From: Oscillospiraceae bacterium
Lineage (GTDB): Bacteria > Bacillota > Clostridia > Oscillospirales > Ruminococcaceae
Assembly (NCBI GenBank): GCA_017451665.1
Contig: JAFTNX010000246.1
Coordinates: 1-6,037, forward strand
DNA: 6,037 bases
Reading direction: 5' to 3'
Notes under the pieces: generated by a model
Seen by the model: the letters and a program-made list of their open reading frames with translations, nothing else
What the model was told of the DNA's origin: nothing
Databases searched by the model: none
Position numbers and translations under genes: made by a program
Part shown: positions 1 to 5,343 of the stretch, in pieces
How the letters are laid out: each line of letters begins with the position of its first letter
How positions within the stretch are numbered: position 1 is the stretch's first letter

Positions 1-900
1 CTTATCGGGAATACCCCACTTGTTAAGCTTAATAACTTCTCAAAGGGTAAGGATTTAAAGGGCGAAATTTTAGCAAAGCTGGAATTTAAAAATCCTGCAG
101 GAAGTGTCAAGGACAGAGTTGCTTTAAAAATGGTTATTGACGCAGAGGAAAAGGGAATCTTAAAAAAAGGTGCTACAATAATCGAGCCTACAAGCGGGAA
201 TACAGGTATCGGTCTGGCGTCTGTTGCAGTTGCAAGAGGCTACAAGGCTGTGCTTACTATGCCTGAAACAATGAGCGTTGAAAGACGAAATCTTCTTAAG
301 GCTTACGGCGCTGAAATTGTGCTGACAGACGGCAAAAAGGGTATGGCCGGGGCTATTGAAAAGGCAGAGGAGCTTAACAAATCCATTGAGGGAAGTGTTA
401 TTTTAGGGCAGTTTACAAACCCTGCAAATCCTCTTGCACATTATGAAACTACCGGCGTTGAAATCTGGAATGACACCGACGGAGAGGTAGATGTTTTTGT
501 AGGTGGACTTGGCACAGGTGGTACTGTTACAGGCACTGCAAGATATTTAAAGGAAAAAAATTCTGATGTAAAAATTATCGGAATGGAACCTGCGTCCTCG
601 CCGTTTTTAACCGAAAACAAGGCAGGCCCTCACAAAATTCAGGGAATTGGTGCAGGCTTCAAGCCTGAAATACTTGATTTGTCGGTGATTGACGAGATAG
701 TAACTGTTACTGACGAGGAGGCTTACAAGACAGCAAACGAGGTTGCTAAAACTGAAGGCTTTCTTGTGGGCATTTCTTCGGGAGGGGCGCTTGCAGCAGC
801 AGTAAAAATTGCACAGCGTGAAGAAAGTGCAGGCAAAACAATCGTTGTCCTTCTTCCCGACACAGGCGAGCGTTATCTTTCAACAGGAGTATTTGAATAA
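1..900 (+). CDS. cysK: Cysteine synthase A (O-acetylserine sulfhydrylase), 5' end cut by window
   Basis: This PLP enzyme converts O-acetyl-L-serine and sulfide to L-cysteine in the cytosol. The frame is open from base 1, and the first visible residues LIGNTPLV lie about ten residues into a typical CysK, so roughly ten residues are missing and 299 are visible. The ATG at 130 is internal. The PLP-binding lysine is in NPAGSVKDR (Lys codon 109-111). The substrate/PLP loop TSGNTG is at 190-207, the phosphate-binding glycine loop GTGGT at 511-525, and GISSGG at 769-786. The C-terminus LPDTGERYLSTGVF is typical of the CysK/CysM family. Length and motifs fit CysK better than cystathionine beta-synthase, but CysM or a related paralog cannot be excluded. 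No cysE or sulfate-assimilation gene is visible. The gene ends in a strong terminator, so it is not co-transcribed with the downstream genes. Confidence 0.93.
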   Translation, partial: LIGNTPLVKLNNFSKGKDLKGEILAKLEFKNPAGSVKDRVALKMVIDAEEKGILKKGATIIEPTSGNTGIGLASVAVARGYKAVLTMPETMSVERRNLLKAYGAEIVLTDGKKGMAGAIEKAEELNKSIEGSVILGQFTNPANPLAHYETTGVEIWNDTDGEVDVFVGGLGTGGTVTGTARYLKEKNSDVKIIGMEPASSPFLTENKAGPHKIQGIGAGFKPEILDLSVIDEIVTVTDEEAYKTANEVAKTEGFLVGISSGGALAAAVKIAQREESAGKTIVVLLPDTGERYLSTGVFE

Positions 901-901
901 C

Positions 902-932
902 AAAAAAGAGCAGAGTAAAATCTGCTCTTTTT
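902..932 (+). terminator. Rho-independent terminator of cysK
   Basis: AGAGCAGA (907-914) pairs with TCTGCTCT (921-928) around the loop GTAAAA. The stem is flanked by an A-run (902-906) and a T-run (928-932), so it could also work on the minus strand. It starts two bases after the cysK stop and ends one base before the -35 box of the next promoter. Confidence 0.92.
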
Positions 933-933
933 C

Positions 934-962
934 TTGACATTGTTAAACTGAAATGGTACAAT
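934..962 (+). promoter_or_regulatory. Near-consensus sigma-A promoter for the two-gene unit
   Basis: The -35 box TTGACA (934-939) and -10 box TACAAT (957-962) are 17 bases apart, and TGG directly before the -10 box fits an extended -10. Transcription should start near 969-970, giving a leader of about 105 bases before the apparent start at 1075. The match is strong enough to suggest high basal transcription, so any control probably acts on the leader. Confidence 0.88.
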
Positions 963-1006
963 ATTCTTATCCGAGGGGACGGCACCCATAATAAAAAACA
1001 GACGGA

Positions 1007-1078
1007 ATGCAGGGGATGATACCCATAACAAAAAACGAGGCACAATTTAATATGTTGCAAAGGGGGAGAAACCCATAG
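1007..1078 (+). other. Possible leader ORF of 23 residues ending on the start of the next gene
   Basis: An open frame runs from ATG 1007 (further in-frame ATGs at 1016 and 1052) to TAG at 1076-1078. The stop overlaps the ATA codon at 1075-1077, a geometry like translational coupling. The last two sense codons with the preceding base read A-AAC-CCA (1069-1075), which fits the X-XXY-YYZ rule for -1 slippage; a -1 shift there would enter the long ORF. Ribosome binding sites are weak: GAGG at 1037-1040 lies 11 bases before ATG 1052. It may be chance. Confidence 0.3.
1062..1077 (+). promoter_or_regulatory. Ribosome binding site followed by an ATA codon
   Basis: GGGGGAG (1062-1068) is a strong Shine-Dalgarno and lies 6 bases before ATA (1075-1077). 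No ATG, GTG or TTG lies at this spacing in the frame of the long ORF. The conserved N-terminal motif of the encoded protein starts right after this codon, so translation plausibly begins here in spite of the non-standard codon. Confidence 0.6.
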
Positions 1079-2322
1079 AAAAAAACGTAATTGTAACTGA
1101 CGAAAATGGCGAAAAGGTAGGTTGCACCTACCCGAAAAGAGCTAAAGGACTTGTTAAAAACGGTCGGGCAGAGTTTGTGAACGACCAGCAAATCAGGCTT
1201 TTGGCATTTCGTCAGAACGAGGCGAAAAGCCTGACAGACGAGCTTTGTCCGTCCGTAGACGAATTTACGGAGGATAAGACTATGAAAAATATAATTGAAT
1301 TTAACGCAAGAGAATTTAAACTTGATGTTACCTGTGAACAGAATGTCGGTGCGAGAATGTTTGTTACTGACTGTTTTGAAAAAAACATTGAAGTTTTTGA
1401 AATCGGAGACTGGCAGTGGTCGTGGACACAGATATGCTGTGAAAAAACCTTACAGAAAAACACCGATTATGTTTTCAGATTTGCAGTAACAGGTGGTTAC
1501 AATCACACAAATGACGCACTTTTACAGCTGTGGATAAAGCCTGATAAGAGCTATGAGGACAGATATACATATATGCTTCAGAACAGCCTTTATAAACCAA
1601 CACTCAGCAAAAAATACAACGAGGACCTGCTTCGTGTGTATGAAATTGAGTTTAATACAGGCGACAAAGAGGTTTTTGAATTTGTTTTTGTTTCACAGCA
1701 CGCTGTCGCAAGAGTAATGCCTGCTTATGAGCTTTCAGCGTATGAAAGCTTTGAGGATATGACATATCAGCAGAAGTGGCAGGAAATTTCGGGAAACAAC
1801 AGCTATAATGCTTCAAGTCAAAATCACGATTTTGCAGGAAATATAAACCTTAGTGGTGCAGTTATAAGCGATAAGACGCTCAATAAAATCATGGAATTTG
1901 TGTCATCGGGATGTTGCATTAACCTTAGTGGAGCAGTTATCAGCGATGATGAAGAGTCGGAAGAGGTTGATGATAGTTTTAAATTTTCTCATTTTGAGAA
2001 AATAGCTGAACATTTCGACAAGAAATTCTCAAACGTTAATACCGAGGCTGATAGCGAAAAAAAGTACAGCTTTGATTACAATGAAAACGGTGTATTGGTT
2101 TCAATAAAGATTGATTTTGACAATGACGATTATGATGTTAATGTTGATTGGAACGGCGATGACAGTCAAATAGAAAAATCAGTTGACAAGGCAATGGGAG
2201 CTGTAGCAAGTTGGTTTGGACAGCTTCAGAGCAAATACACAAACAATGATGAAAATATAGTTTTCATCAATGAGGCGTTGGTTGACGCAATGGAACAATT
2301 AAGCGAAATCCGTAATAATTGA
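1075..2322 (+). CDS. Unknown protein: PLMP/RRXRR-like N-terminal module plus Trp-rich domain
   Basis: The function is unknown. Read from the ATA codon it has 415 residues. Residues 5-42 hold the pattern V-T-D-x-x-G ... T-Y-P-K-R-A-x-x-L-V-x-x-G-R-A ... I-x-L. This resembles the PLMP/RRXRR module at the N-terminus of IscB-like proteins (from memory), but no RuvC or HNH domain follows. GTG 1177 would cut this motif in half, so it is rejected as the start. After a linker an internal ATG (1282, residue 70) has its own perfect ribosome binding site. Residues 70-230 or so are a Trp/aromatic-rich, probably all-beta domain (GDWQWSW at 111-117) homologous to the next gene product. Residues 257-266 and 282-291 are a 10-residue repeat (core NLSGAVISD), and the C-terminal 120 residues are very acidic. 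No signal peptide or membrane segment is visible, so it is probably cytosolic. It is first in a two-gene unit, 21 bases before the next start. Confidence 0.75.
   Translation: MEKNVIVTDENGEKVGCTYPKRAKGLVKNGRAEFVNDQQIRLLAFRQNEAKSLTDELCPSVDEFTEDKTMKNIIEFNAREFKLDVTCEQNVGARMFVTDCFEKNIEVFEIGDWQWSWTQICCEKTLQKNTDYVFRFAVTGGYNHTNDALLQLWIKPDKSYEDRYTYMLQNSLYKPTLSKKYNEDLLRVYEIEFNTGDKEVFEFVFVSQHAVARVMPAYELSAYESFEDMTYQQKWQEISGNNSYNASSQNHDFAGNINLSGAVISDKTLNKIMEFVSSGCCINLSGAVISDDEESEEVDDSFKFSHFEKIAEHFDKKFSNVNTEADSEKKYSFDYNENGVLVSIKIDFDNDDYDVNVDWNGDDSQIEKSVDKAMGAVASWFGQLQSKYTNNDENIVFINEALVDAMEQLSEIRNN
1269..1284 (+). promoter_or_regulatory. Internal ribosome binding site and ATG within the gene
   Basis: GGAGGA (1269-1274) lies 7 bases before an in-frame ATG (1282-1284). 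Initiation here gives a 346-residue protein without the N-terminal module. It begins MKN, as the downstream paralog does, and the two align from that residue on. The gene may therefore make two proteins, or 1282 may be the main start. Confidence 0.7.
1843..1947 (+). repeat. Two copies of a 30-base coding repeat (INLSGAVISD)
   Basis: Copies at 1843-1872 and 1918-1947 match at 27 of 30 bases. All three differences are silent third-position changes, so the ten encoded residues are the same. The copies start 75 bases (25 codons) apart, in frame, at the junction between the Trp-rich domain and the acidic tail. Confidence 0.85.
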
Positions 2323-2343
2323 TTTTGACAGAAAGGACATAAT

Positions 2344-3021
2344 ATGAAAAACCTGCTTTTTAAAACGGAAGATTTCAAGCTTGACAGCACTGTGCCTACC
2401 TCTATCGGTAGCATTGTCAGGGTAAACGGCTTTGACGGAAATGAAGTTGAGGCTTGGCAGATTTCCGACTGGAACTGGAACTATTCTTCACTTAAAACAG
2501 AAATTCAGCTTGCACCAAACAGCGAATACATTTTCTGCTTCTGGCTTAACGGTGGCGAAAACGACCGTTATGACGAGGTTTGTAATGTGGAAATCTGGTT
2601 TGGCTCTGACTGGGAAAACAGAACTACTGTAAAATTAAACCGTGACCATTTTATGCCTGCTCTTGTTAAAAATGGCTGGTATCTTTTCTGCGTGCCTTTC
2701 AAGACAGCAGAGGAGGGCTACACCACAATCAGATTTAACGGAATGGGTGCAGTTATGACAATTGCGCCTGCTGACAATCCTGTTACATACGAGGAAATTG
2801 AGGGTGACGTTGATTCAAACGGAATGCCACAGCGCCCGAATGTTGTTTTTGAAAACGGCTATCCTGATGAACAGAACGAGGCTGCAATCACACTCAAGGC
2901 ATTCGGGAAATCAATCAAGACAACACCTTCACAGGTTAAGAAAACACTTAAAATTTTAGGTGGTATTCTCGCTGTTGTGGTTGTCGTAAGAGGCTTTATC
3001 AGAAAGAAAAAGAAACACTAA
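2344..3021 (+). CDS. Unknown Trp-rich protein with C-terminal membrane anchor, paralog of preceding gene
   Basis: The function is unknown. The 225-residue product starts at ATG 2344 after AAAGGA (2332-2337). Residues 1-155 or so are aromatic-rich and probably a beta-sandwich. They align with residues 70 onward of the preceding protein: both begin MKN, share FKLD, a DW-x-W motif (DWNW at 42-45) and a Y-x-F-x-F-x-x-x-GG block. This layout would suit a carbohydrate-binding-like or jelly-roll domain, but no specific family is recognised. Residues 204-219 are a hydrophobic stretch (ILGGILAVVVVV) followed by RKKKKH, so the protein is probably held in the membrane by its C-terminus. There is no signal peptide and no LPxTG motif, which leaves the side of the membrane open. 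It is co-transcribed with the upstream gene (21-base gap). Confidence 0.85.
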   Translation: MKNLLFKTEDFKLDSTVPTSIGSIVRVNGFDGNEVEAWQISDWNWNYSSLKTEIQLAPNSEYIFCFWLNGGENDRYDEVCNVEIWFGSDWENRTTVKLNRDHFMPALVKNGWYLFCVPFKTAEEGYTTIRFNGMGAVMTIAPADNPVTYEEIEGDVDSNGMPQRPNVVFENGYPDEQNEAAITLKAFGKSIKTTPSQVKKTLKILGGILAVVVVVRGFIRKKKKH

Positions 3022-3307
3022 TTCAATGCACAATTGCAAACGTGACGTTTGCATCCTCCTCTGCCACACATCCTTTTGTTTGGGACTTGTATTTTGAGTT
3101 GTGGCAGGGCTATCGCCTTGCTAAGGCTCGGCTTGAAAAGATAAGAATTAAACTCACTATCATAAAAGGTAGTGAGTTTTTTATCTTTATAAGACGAGCC
3201 TTAAGCGAGTCGATAACACCCGAGCACTCAAAATTTCGATATTTCACAAATGAAATGCGAGGGTAGGACGGTGAAACCGTTAGGGTTTCCCTTAAACGTT
3301 TAATTCA
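3019..3307 (+). repeat. Structured intergenic element with flanking 7-base direct repeat (MITE-like or ncRNA)
   Basis: This gene-free stretch is dense in inverted repeats. TGCAAACG/CGTTTGCA (3035-3053) forms a tight hairpin. CTGCCACA (3061-3068) pairs with TGTGGCAG (3100-3107). A competing long hairpin pairs ATTTTGAGT (3091-3099) with ACTCAAAAT (3226-3234), TATCG (3111-3115) with CGATA (3211-3215), AAGGCTCG (3123-3130) with CGAGCCTT (3195-3202) and AAAGATAA (3137-3144) with TTATCTTT (3181-3188). Smaller hairpins follow at 3241-3256 and 3268-3280, and the 12-base palindrome TTAAACGTTTAA sits at 3292-3303. TAATTCA occurs at both ends (3019-3025, overlapping the stop codon, and 3301-3307) and could be a target duplication. 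A non-autonomous mobile repeat or a structured RNA both fit. Confidence 0.6.
3150..3182 (+). terminator. Terminator-like hairpin at the apex of the long inverted repeat
   Basis: AAACTCACTA (3150-3159) pairs with TAGTGAGTTT (3170-3179) around a 10-base loop, and a run of six T (3177-3182) follows. It would end transcription of the two-gene unit about 130 bases after its last stop codon. It is nested inside longer complementary arms, which is unusual for a simple terminator. Confidence 0.75.
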
Positions 3308-3349
3308 TAGTATGTTGTTTTTTATGGTGTAGTGATTTACTGAAATTTG

Positions 3350-3378
3350 TTGACTTGTTCATAAAGAATGTTTATAAT
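3350..3378 (+). promoter_or_regulatory. Consensus-type sigma-A promoter for the PHP-GH5 unit
   Basis: TTGACT (3350-3355) and TATAAT (3373-3378) are 17 bases apart. The predicted start of transcription near 3385 leaves a leader of about 24 bases. This is too short for translation to begin at GTG 3388 and fits the GTG at 3409. Confidence 0.88.
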
Positions 3379-3408
3379 TAAACTAATGTGAGTAAAAGGG
3401 GTGACTTT

Positions 3409-4113
3409 GTGTATTTTTACGAGATGCACCTTCATACGTCGGAAGGCTCAAACTGTGGTGGCTCAACCGGCGAGGAACAGGCTTTGTATTATAAAAGTCT
3501 GGGGTATGACGGGATTTTTGTTACCGACCATTTTTTTAACGGAAACAGCAGAATAAATTTCACTATGCCCGAAAAAAGCTGGGAAGAACGTGTCGAGGCT
3601 TTTTGTAAGGGGTATGAAAATGCCAAGAAAAAAGGCGATGAAATAGGACTTTCGGTGTTTTTTGGCTTTGAATATAATTTTCACGGCACAGAATGGCTCA
3701 TTTATGGACTTTCAAAAAACTGGCTTTTAAACAGTCCGCATATAATGACTATCAGCCCTAAGGAATTTCTGAAACTTGTTAAGGAATGTGGTGGATATGC
3801 TGTTCAGGCGCACCCTTTCAGAGAAGCACCATATATAGATACCATAAGAATTCTGCCGTATAATATCGACGGAATGGAAGTATTGAATGTCAAAAACTGC
3901 AAAAGGGCAAACGATGTGGCACTTTTGTATGCCGACCTTAATGAAATTCCAAAAACCTGTGGCTCTGACTGTCACCATAATATGGATAATAACCTTTGTG
4001 CAATGGGTAGCGAGGTTAAGATAAACAGCGTTTCTGAGTTTTTTGAAAAACTTAAAAACGGTGAACTGAAAATGTTTAAAAAAGACGAAGGGAAGGATTT
4101 TTATGAAGTTTAA
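3409..4113 (+). CDS. PHP-domain metal-dependent phosphoesterase
   Basis: This is a 234-residue cytosolic metallo-phosphoesterase of the PHP superfamily (relatives include histidinol phosphatase and nucleotide or oligonucleotide phosphatases). Visible metal-site motifs are HLH (His7, His9), TDH (Asp40, His41), Glu88 in GFEYNFHG with His92, QAHPFR (His135, Arg138) and GSDCHH (Asp187, His189). The order and spacing suit a complete PHP fold, and the length fits a stand-alone PHP enzyme. The start is GTG 3409, chosen because AGGGG (3397-3401) lies 7 bases upstream; GTG 3388 lacks a ribosome binding site and lies almost at the transcription start. The substrate cannot be told from sequence. The 3' end overlaps the next gene by 11 bases, so the two are translationally coupled. 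Confidence 0.88.
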   Translation: MYFYEMHLHTSEGSNCGGSTGEEQALYYKSLGYDGIFVTDHFFNGNSRINFTMPEKSWEERVEAFCKGYENAKKKGDEIGLSVFFGFEYNFHGTEWLIYGLSKNWLLNSPHIMTISPKEFLKLVKECGGYAVQAHPFREAPYIDTIRILPYNIDGMEVLNVKNCKRANDVALLYADLNEIPKTCGSDCHHNMDNNLCAMGSEVKINSVSEFFEKLKNGELKMFKKDEGKDFYEV

Positions 4114-5290
4114 GAAGATTCTTAGCTTTTTGTGTGCAGCTACACTTTGTTTTTCAATGACAGCTTGTGGCAAGGAAGATACAAAAAAGACTACTAAAAA
4201 GGAAGAAACCGAGAACGAAAAAGAAGTTGTTCAGGAAATCAGAGATATTCCGTCAACCGAGCTTGTCAAGGAAATGAGTATCGGCTGGAATTTAGGTAAC
4301 ACACTTGACGCTACCGGCTCAGGCCTTGAAGCAGAAACCTACTGGCAGAGTACAACTACCACAAAGGAAATGATTGACCTTTTGAAGACTTCGGGATTTA
4401 ATGTTTTAAGAGTTCCTACAACATGGGAAGGTCACATGGACGACGAGGGAAATATCGACGTGGAATGGATGGACAGAGTTCAGGAAATCGTTGATTACGG
4501 TATTGATAACGAGCTTTTTGTAATTTTGAATATTCACCACGAAGAATGGCATTTCCCAAGCAATAAGGACCTTGACGCTAAAAAGGCAAAGCTTAAAAAG
4601 GTGTGGGAACAGATTGCTGAAAGATTTAAAAACTACGACGAACACCTTATTTTTGAAGGCCTTAACGAGCCAAGAAAGAAGGGTACAAACGTTGAGTGGA
4701 ATGGTGGCGACAGAGAAGGACAGGACGTTGTAAACCAGTTTAACGCTGTTTTTGTTGAAACAGTAAGAAACAGTGGTGGAAACAACAAGCTCCGTCACCT
4801 TATGATTCCGACCTACGCTGCATCTTCATCATCATCAGCTATGAAGGCTTTTAAAATGCCTGACGAAAACGACGACAAGCTCATTGTTTCAGTGCACGGA
4901 TATGCACCATACAATTTTGCTCTCAACACAAAGGGTACAGCTGAATGGAGCGTTGACAACGCAGCTGATACAAATGCAATCGACCAGATTTTCAGAGATA
5001 TTGAAAACTATTTCCTTTATGAAGGATACGCTGTAATTATCGGTGAATTCGGCTCAATCAACAAGCTTGTGAATACAACCCTCACAGGCGACAACCTTGA
5101 AGACAGAATTGCCCACGCTGAATATTATATGAAGAAAGCCAGGGAATACGGAATTCCTTGCGTGTGGTGGGACAACCACGCATTTGTTGGAAACGGTGAA
5201 AACTTCGGGCTTATGGACAGAGGCGCTACACCTCCTTGCTGGAAGTTCCCAGAAATCGTAACAGCCCTCACCGGCGTGGAAGTTGAATAA
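4103..5290 (+). CDS. Lipoprotein glycoside hydrolase family 5 (endoglucanase-type)
   Basis: This is a 395-residue secreted, membrane-anchored GH5 enzyme, most likely cleaving beta-1,4-glucan or a related hemicellulose outside the cell. Residues 1-21 are a lipoprotein signal peptide (MKFKK, hydrophobic core, SMTA) before the lipid-bearing Cys22. A Lys/Thr/Glu-rich linker follows to about residue 45. The catalytic (beta/alpha)8 domain starts with GWNLGNTLDA (Asn63) and holds NIHHEEW (His145, His146), acid/base Glu189 in LNEP, His265 and Tyr267 in VHGY, nucleophile Glu315 in IGEFGS and Trp355-Trp356 in VWWDN. All core GH5 residues are present, with the usual 126-residue gap between the two glutamates. 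No carbohydrate-binding module or dockerin is attached. The NLGNTLDA motif suggests a GH5_4-like subfamily, but the substrate is uncertain. Start ATG 4103 follows GGAAGGA (4091-4097). The gene ends in a strong terminator. Confidence 0.93.
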   Translation: MKFKKILSFLCAATLCFSMTACGKEDTKKTTKKEETENEKEVVQEIRDIPSTELVKEMSIGWNLGNTLDATGSGLEAETYWQSTTTTKEMIDLLKTSGFNVLRVPTTWEGHMDDEGNIDVEWMDRVQEIVDYGIDNELFVILNIHHEEWHFPSNKDLDAKKAKLKKVWEQIAERFKNYDEHLIFEGLNEPRKKGTNVEWNGGDREGQDVVNQFNAVFVETVRNSGGNNKLRHLMIPTYAASSSSSAMKAFKMPDENDDKLIVSVHGYAPYNFALNTKGTAEWSVDNAADTNAIDQIFRDIENYFLYEGYAVIIGEFGSINKLVNTTLTGDNLEDRIAHAEYYMKKAREYGIPCVWWDNHAFVGNGENFGLMDRGATPPCWKFPEIVTALTGVEVE

Positions 5291-5304
5291 AAAGCAAAAA
5301 ACAA

Positions 5305-5334
5305 AGACCTTATCCATCGGATAGGGTCTTTTTT
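5305..5334. terminator. Bidirectional terminator between convergent genes
   Basis: An 11-bp stem pairs 5305-5315 with 5319-5329 (one G-T pair) around the loop ATC. A T-run follows on the plus strand (5329-5334), and an A-rich stretch (5291-5305) supplies the T-run for the minus strand. It lies 14 bases after the GH5 stop and 9 bases before the end of the minus-strand HNH reading frame, so it serves both. Confidence 0.93.
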
Positions 5335-5343
5335 GGTGGATGG

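Larger units (their letters stand above)
975..1086 (+). repeat. Three 25-base leader repeats, GGGG..ACCCATA..AAAAAAC
   Basis: The copies are at 975-999, 1012-1036 and 1062-1086. Aligned without gaps they share GGGG, N2, G, N2, ACCCATA, N2, AAAAAAC: 19 of 25 positions are the same in all three. The copies start 37 and 50 bases apart, which are not multiples of three, so this is not a coding repeat. Each can form a GGG/CCC stem with a 7-base loop. The third copy includes the ribosome binding site and the apparent ATA start codon of the next gene, so the motif looks like a triplicated translation-initiation region or a repeated RNA- or DNA-binding site. All three lie in the predicted 5' untranslated leader. 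Confidence 0.85.

Noticed and set aside
975..987. Guanidine-II (mini-ykkC) hairpin because of GACGGC in the first repeat
   Set aside because: The ACGG loop is not kept in the second and third copies, and no guanidine carrier or transporter gene follows.
975..1036. preQ1-I riboswitch copies (ACCC followed by an A-rich AAAAAAC tail)
   Set aside because: The tail looks similar, but the stem would have only three GGG/CCC pairs, the loop is 7 bases, and no loop-tail pseudoknot pairing is seen; the downstream genes are not queuosine genes.
975..1086. CRISPR array
   Set aside because: There are only three 25-base imperfect repeats with unequal spacers of 12 and 25 bases, and no cas genes.
1177..1179. 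GTG as the start of the first unknown gene
   Set aside because: It lacks a ribosome binding site and would cut the conserved GRA..V...I.L motif in two; the frame and conserved motif extend upstream to 1075.
746..1191. Minus-strand ORFs across the cysK end and leader region
   Set aside because: They are antisense to cysK, the terminator, the promoter and the leader repeats, with no ribosome binding site or recognisable protein features.
1075..2322. IscB or other OMEGA nuclease
   Set aside because: Only the short N-terminal motif is similar; no RuvC or HNH catalytic motifs occur in the rest of the protein.
3042..3266. A 74-codon plus-strand ORF in the intergenic element
   Set aside because: It runs through the nested inverted repeats and terminator, has no convincing ribosome binding site, and its product has no family features.
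3388..3390. GTG as the start of the PHP gene
   Set aside because: It lies only about 3 bases after the predicted transcription start and has no ribosome binding site; GTG 3409 has both a good site and spacing.
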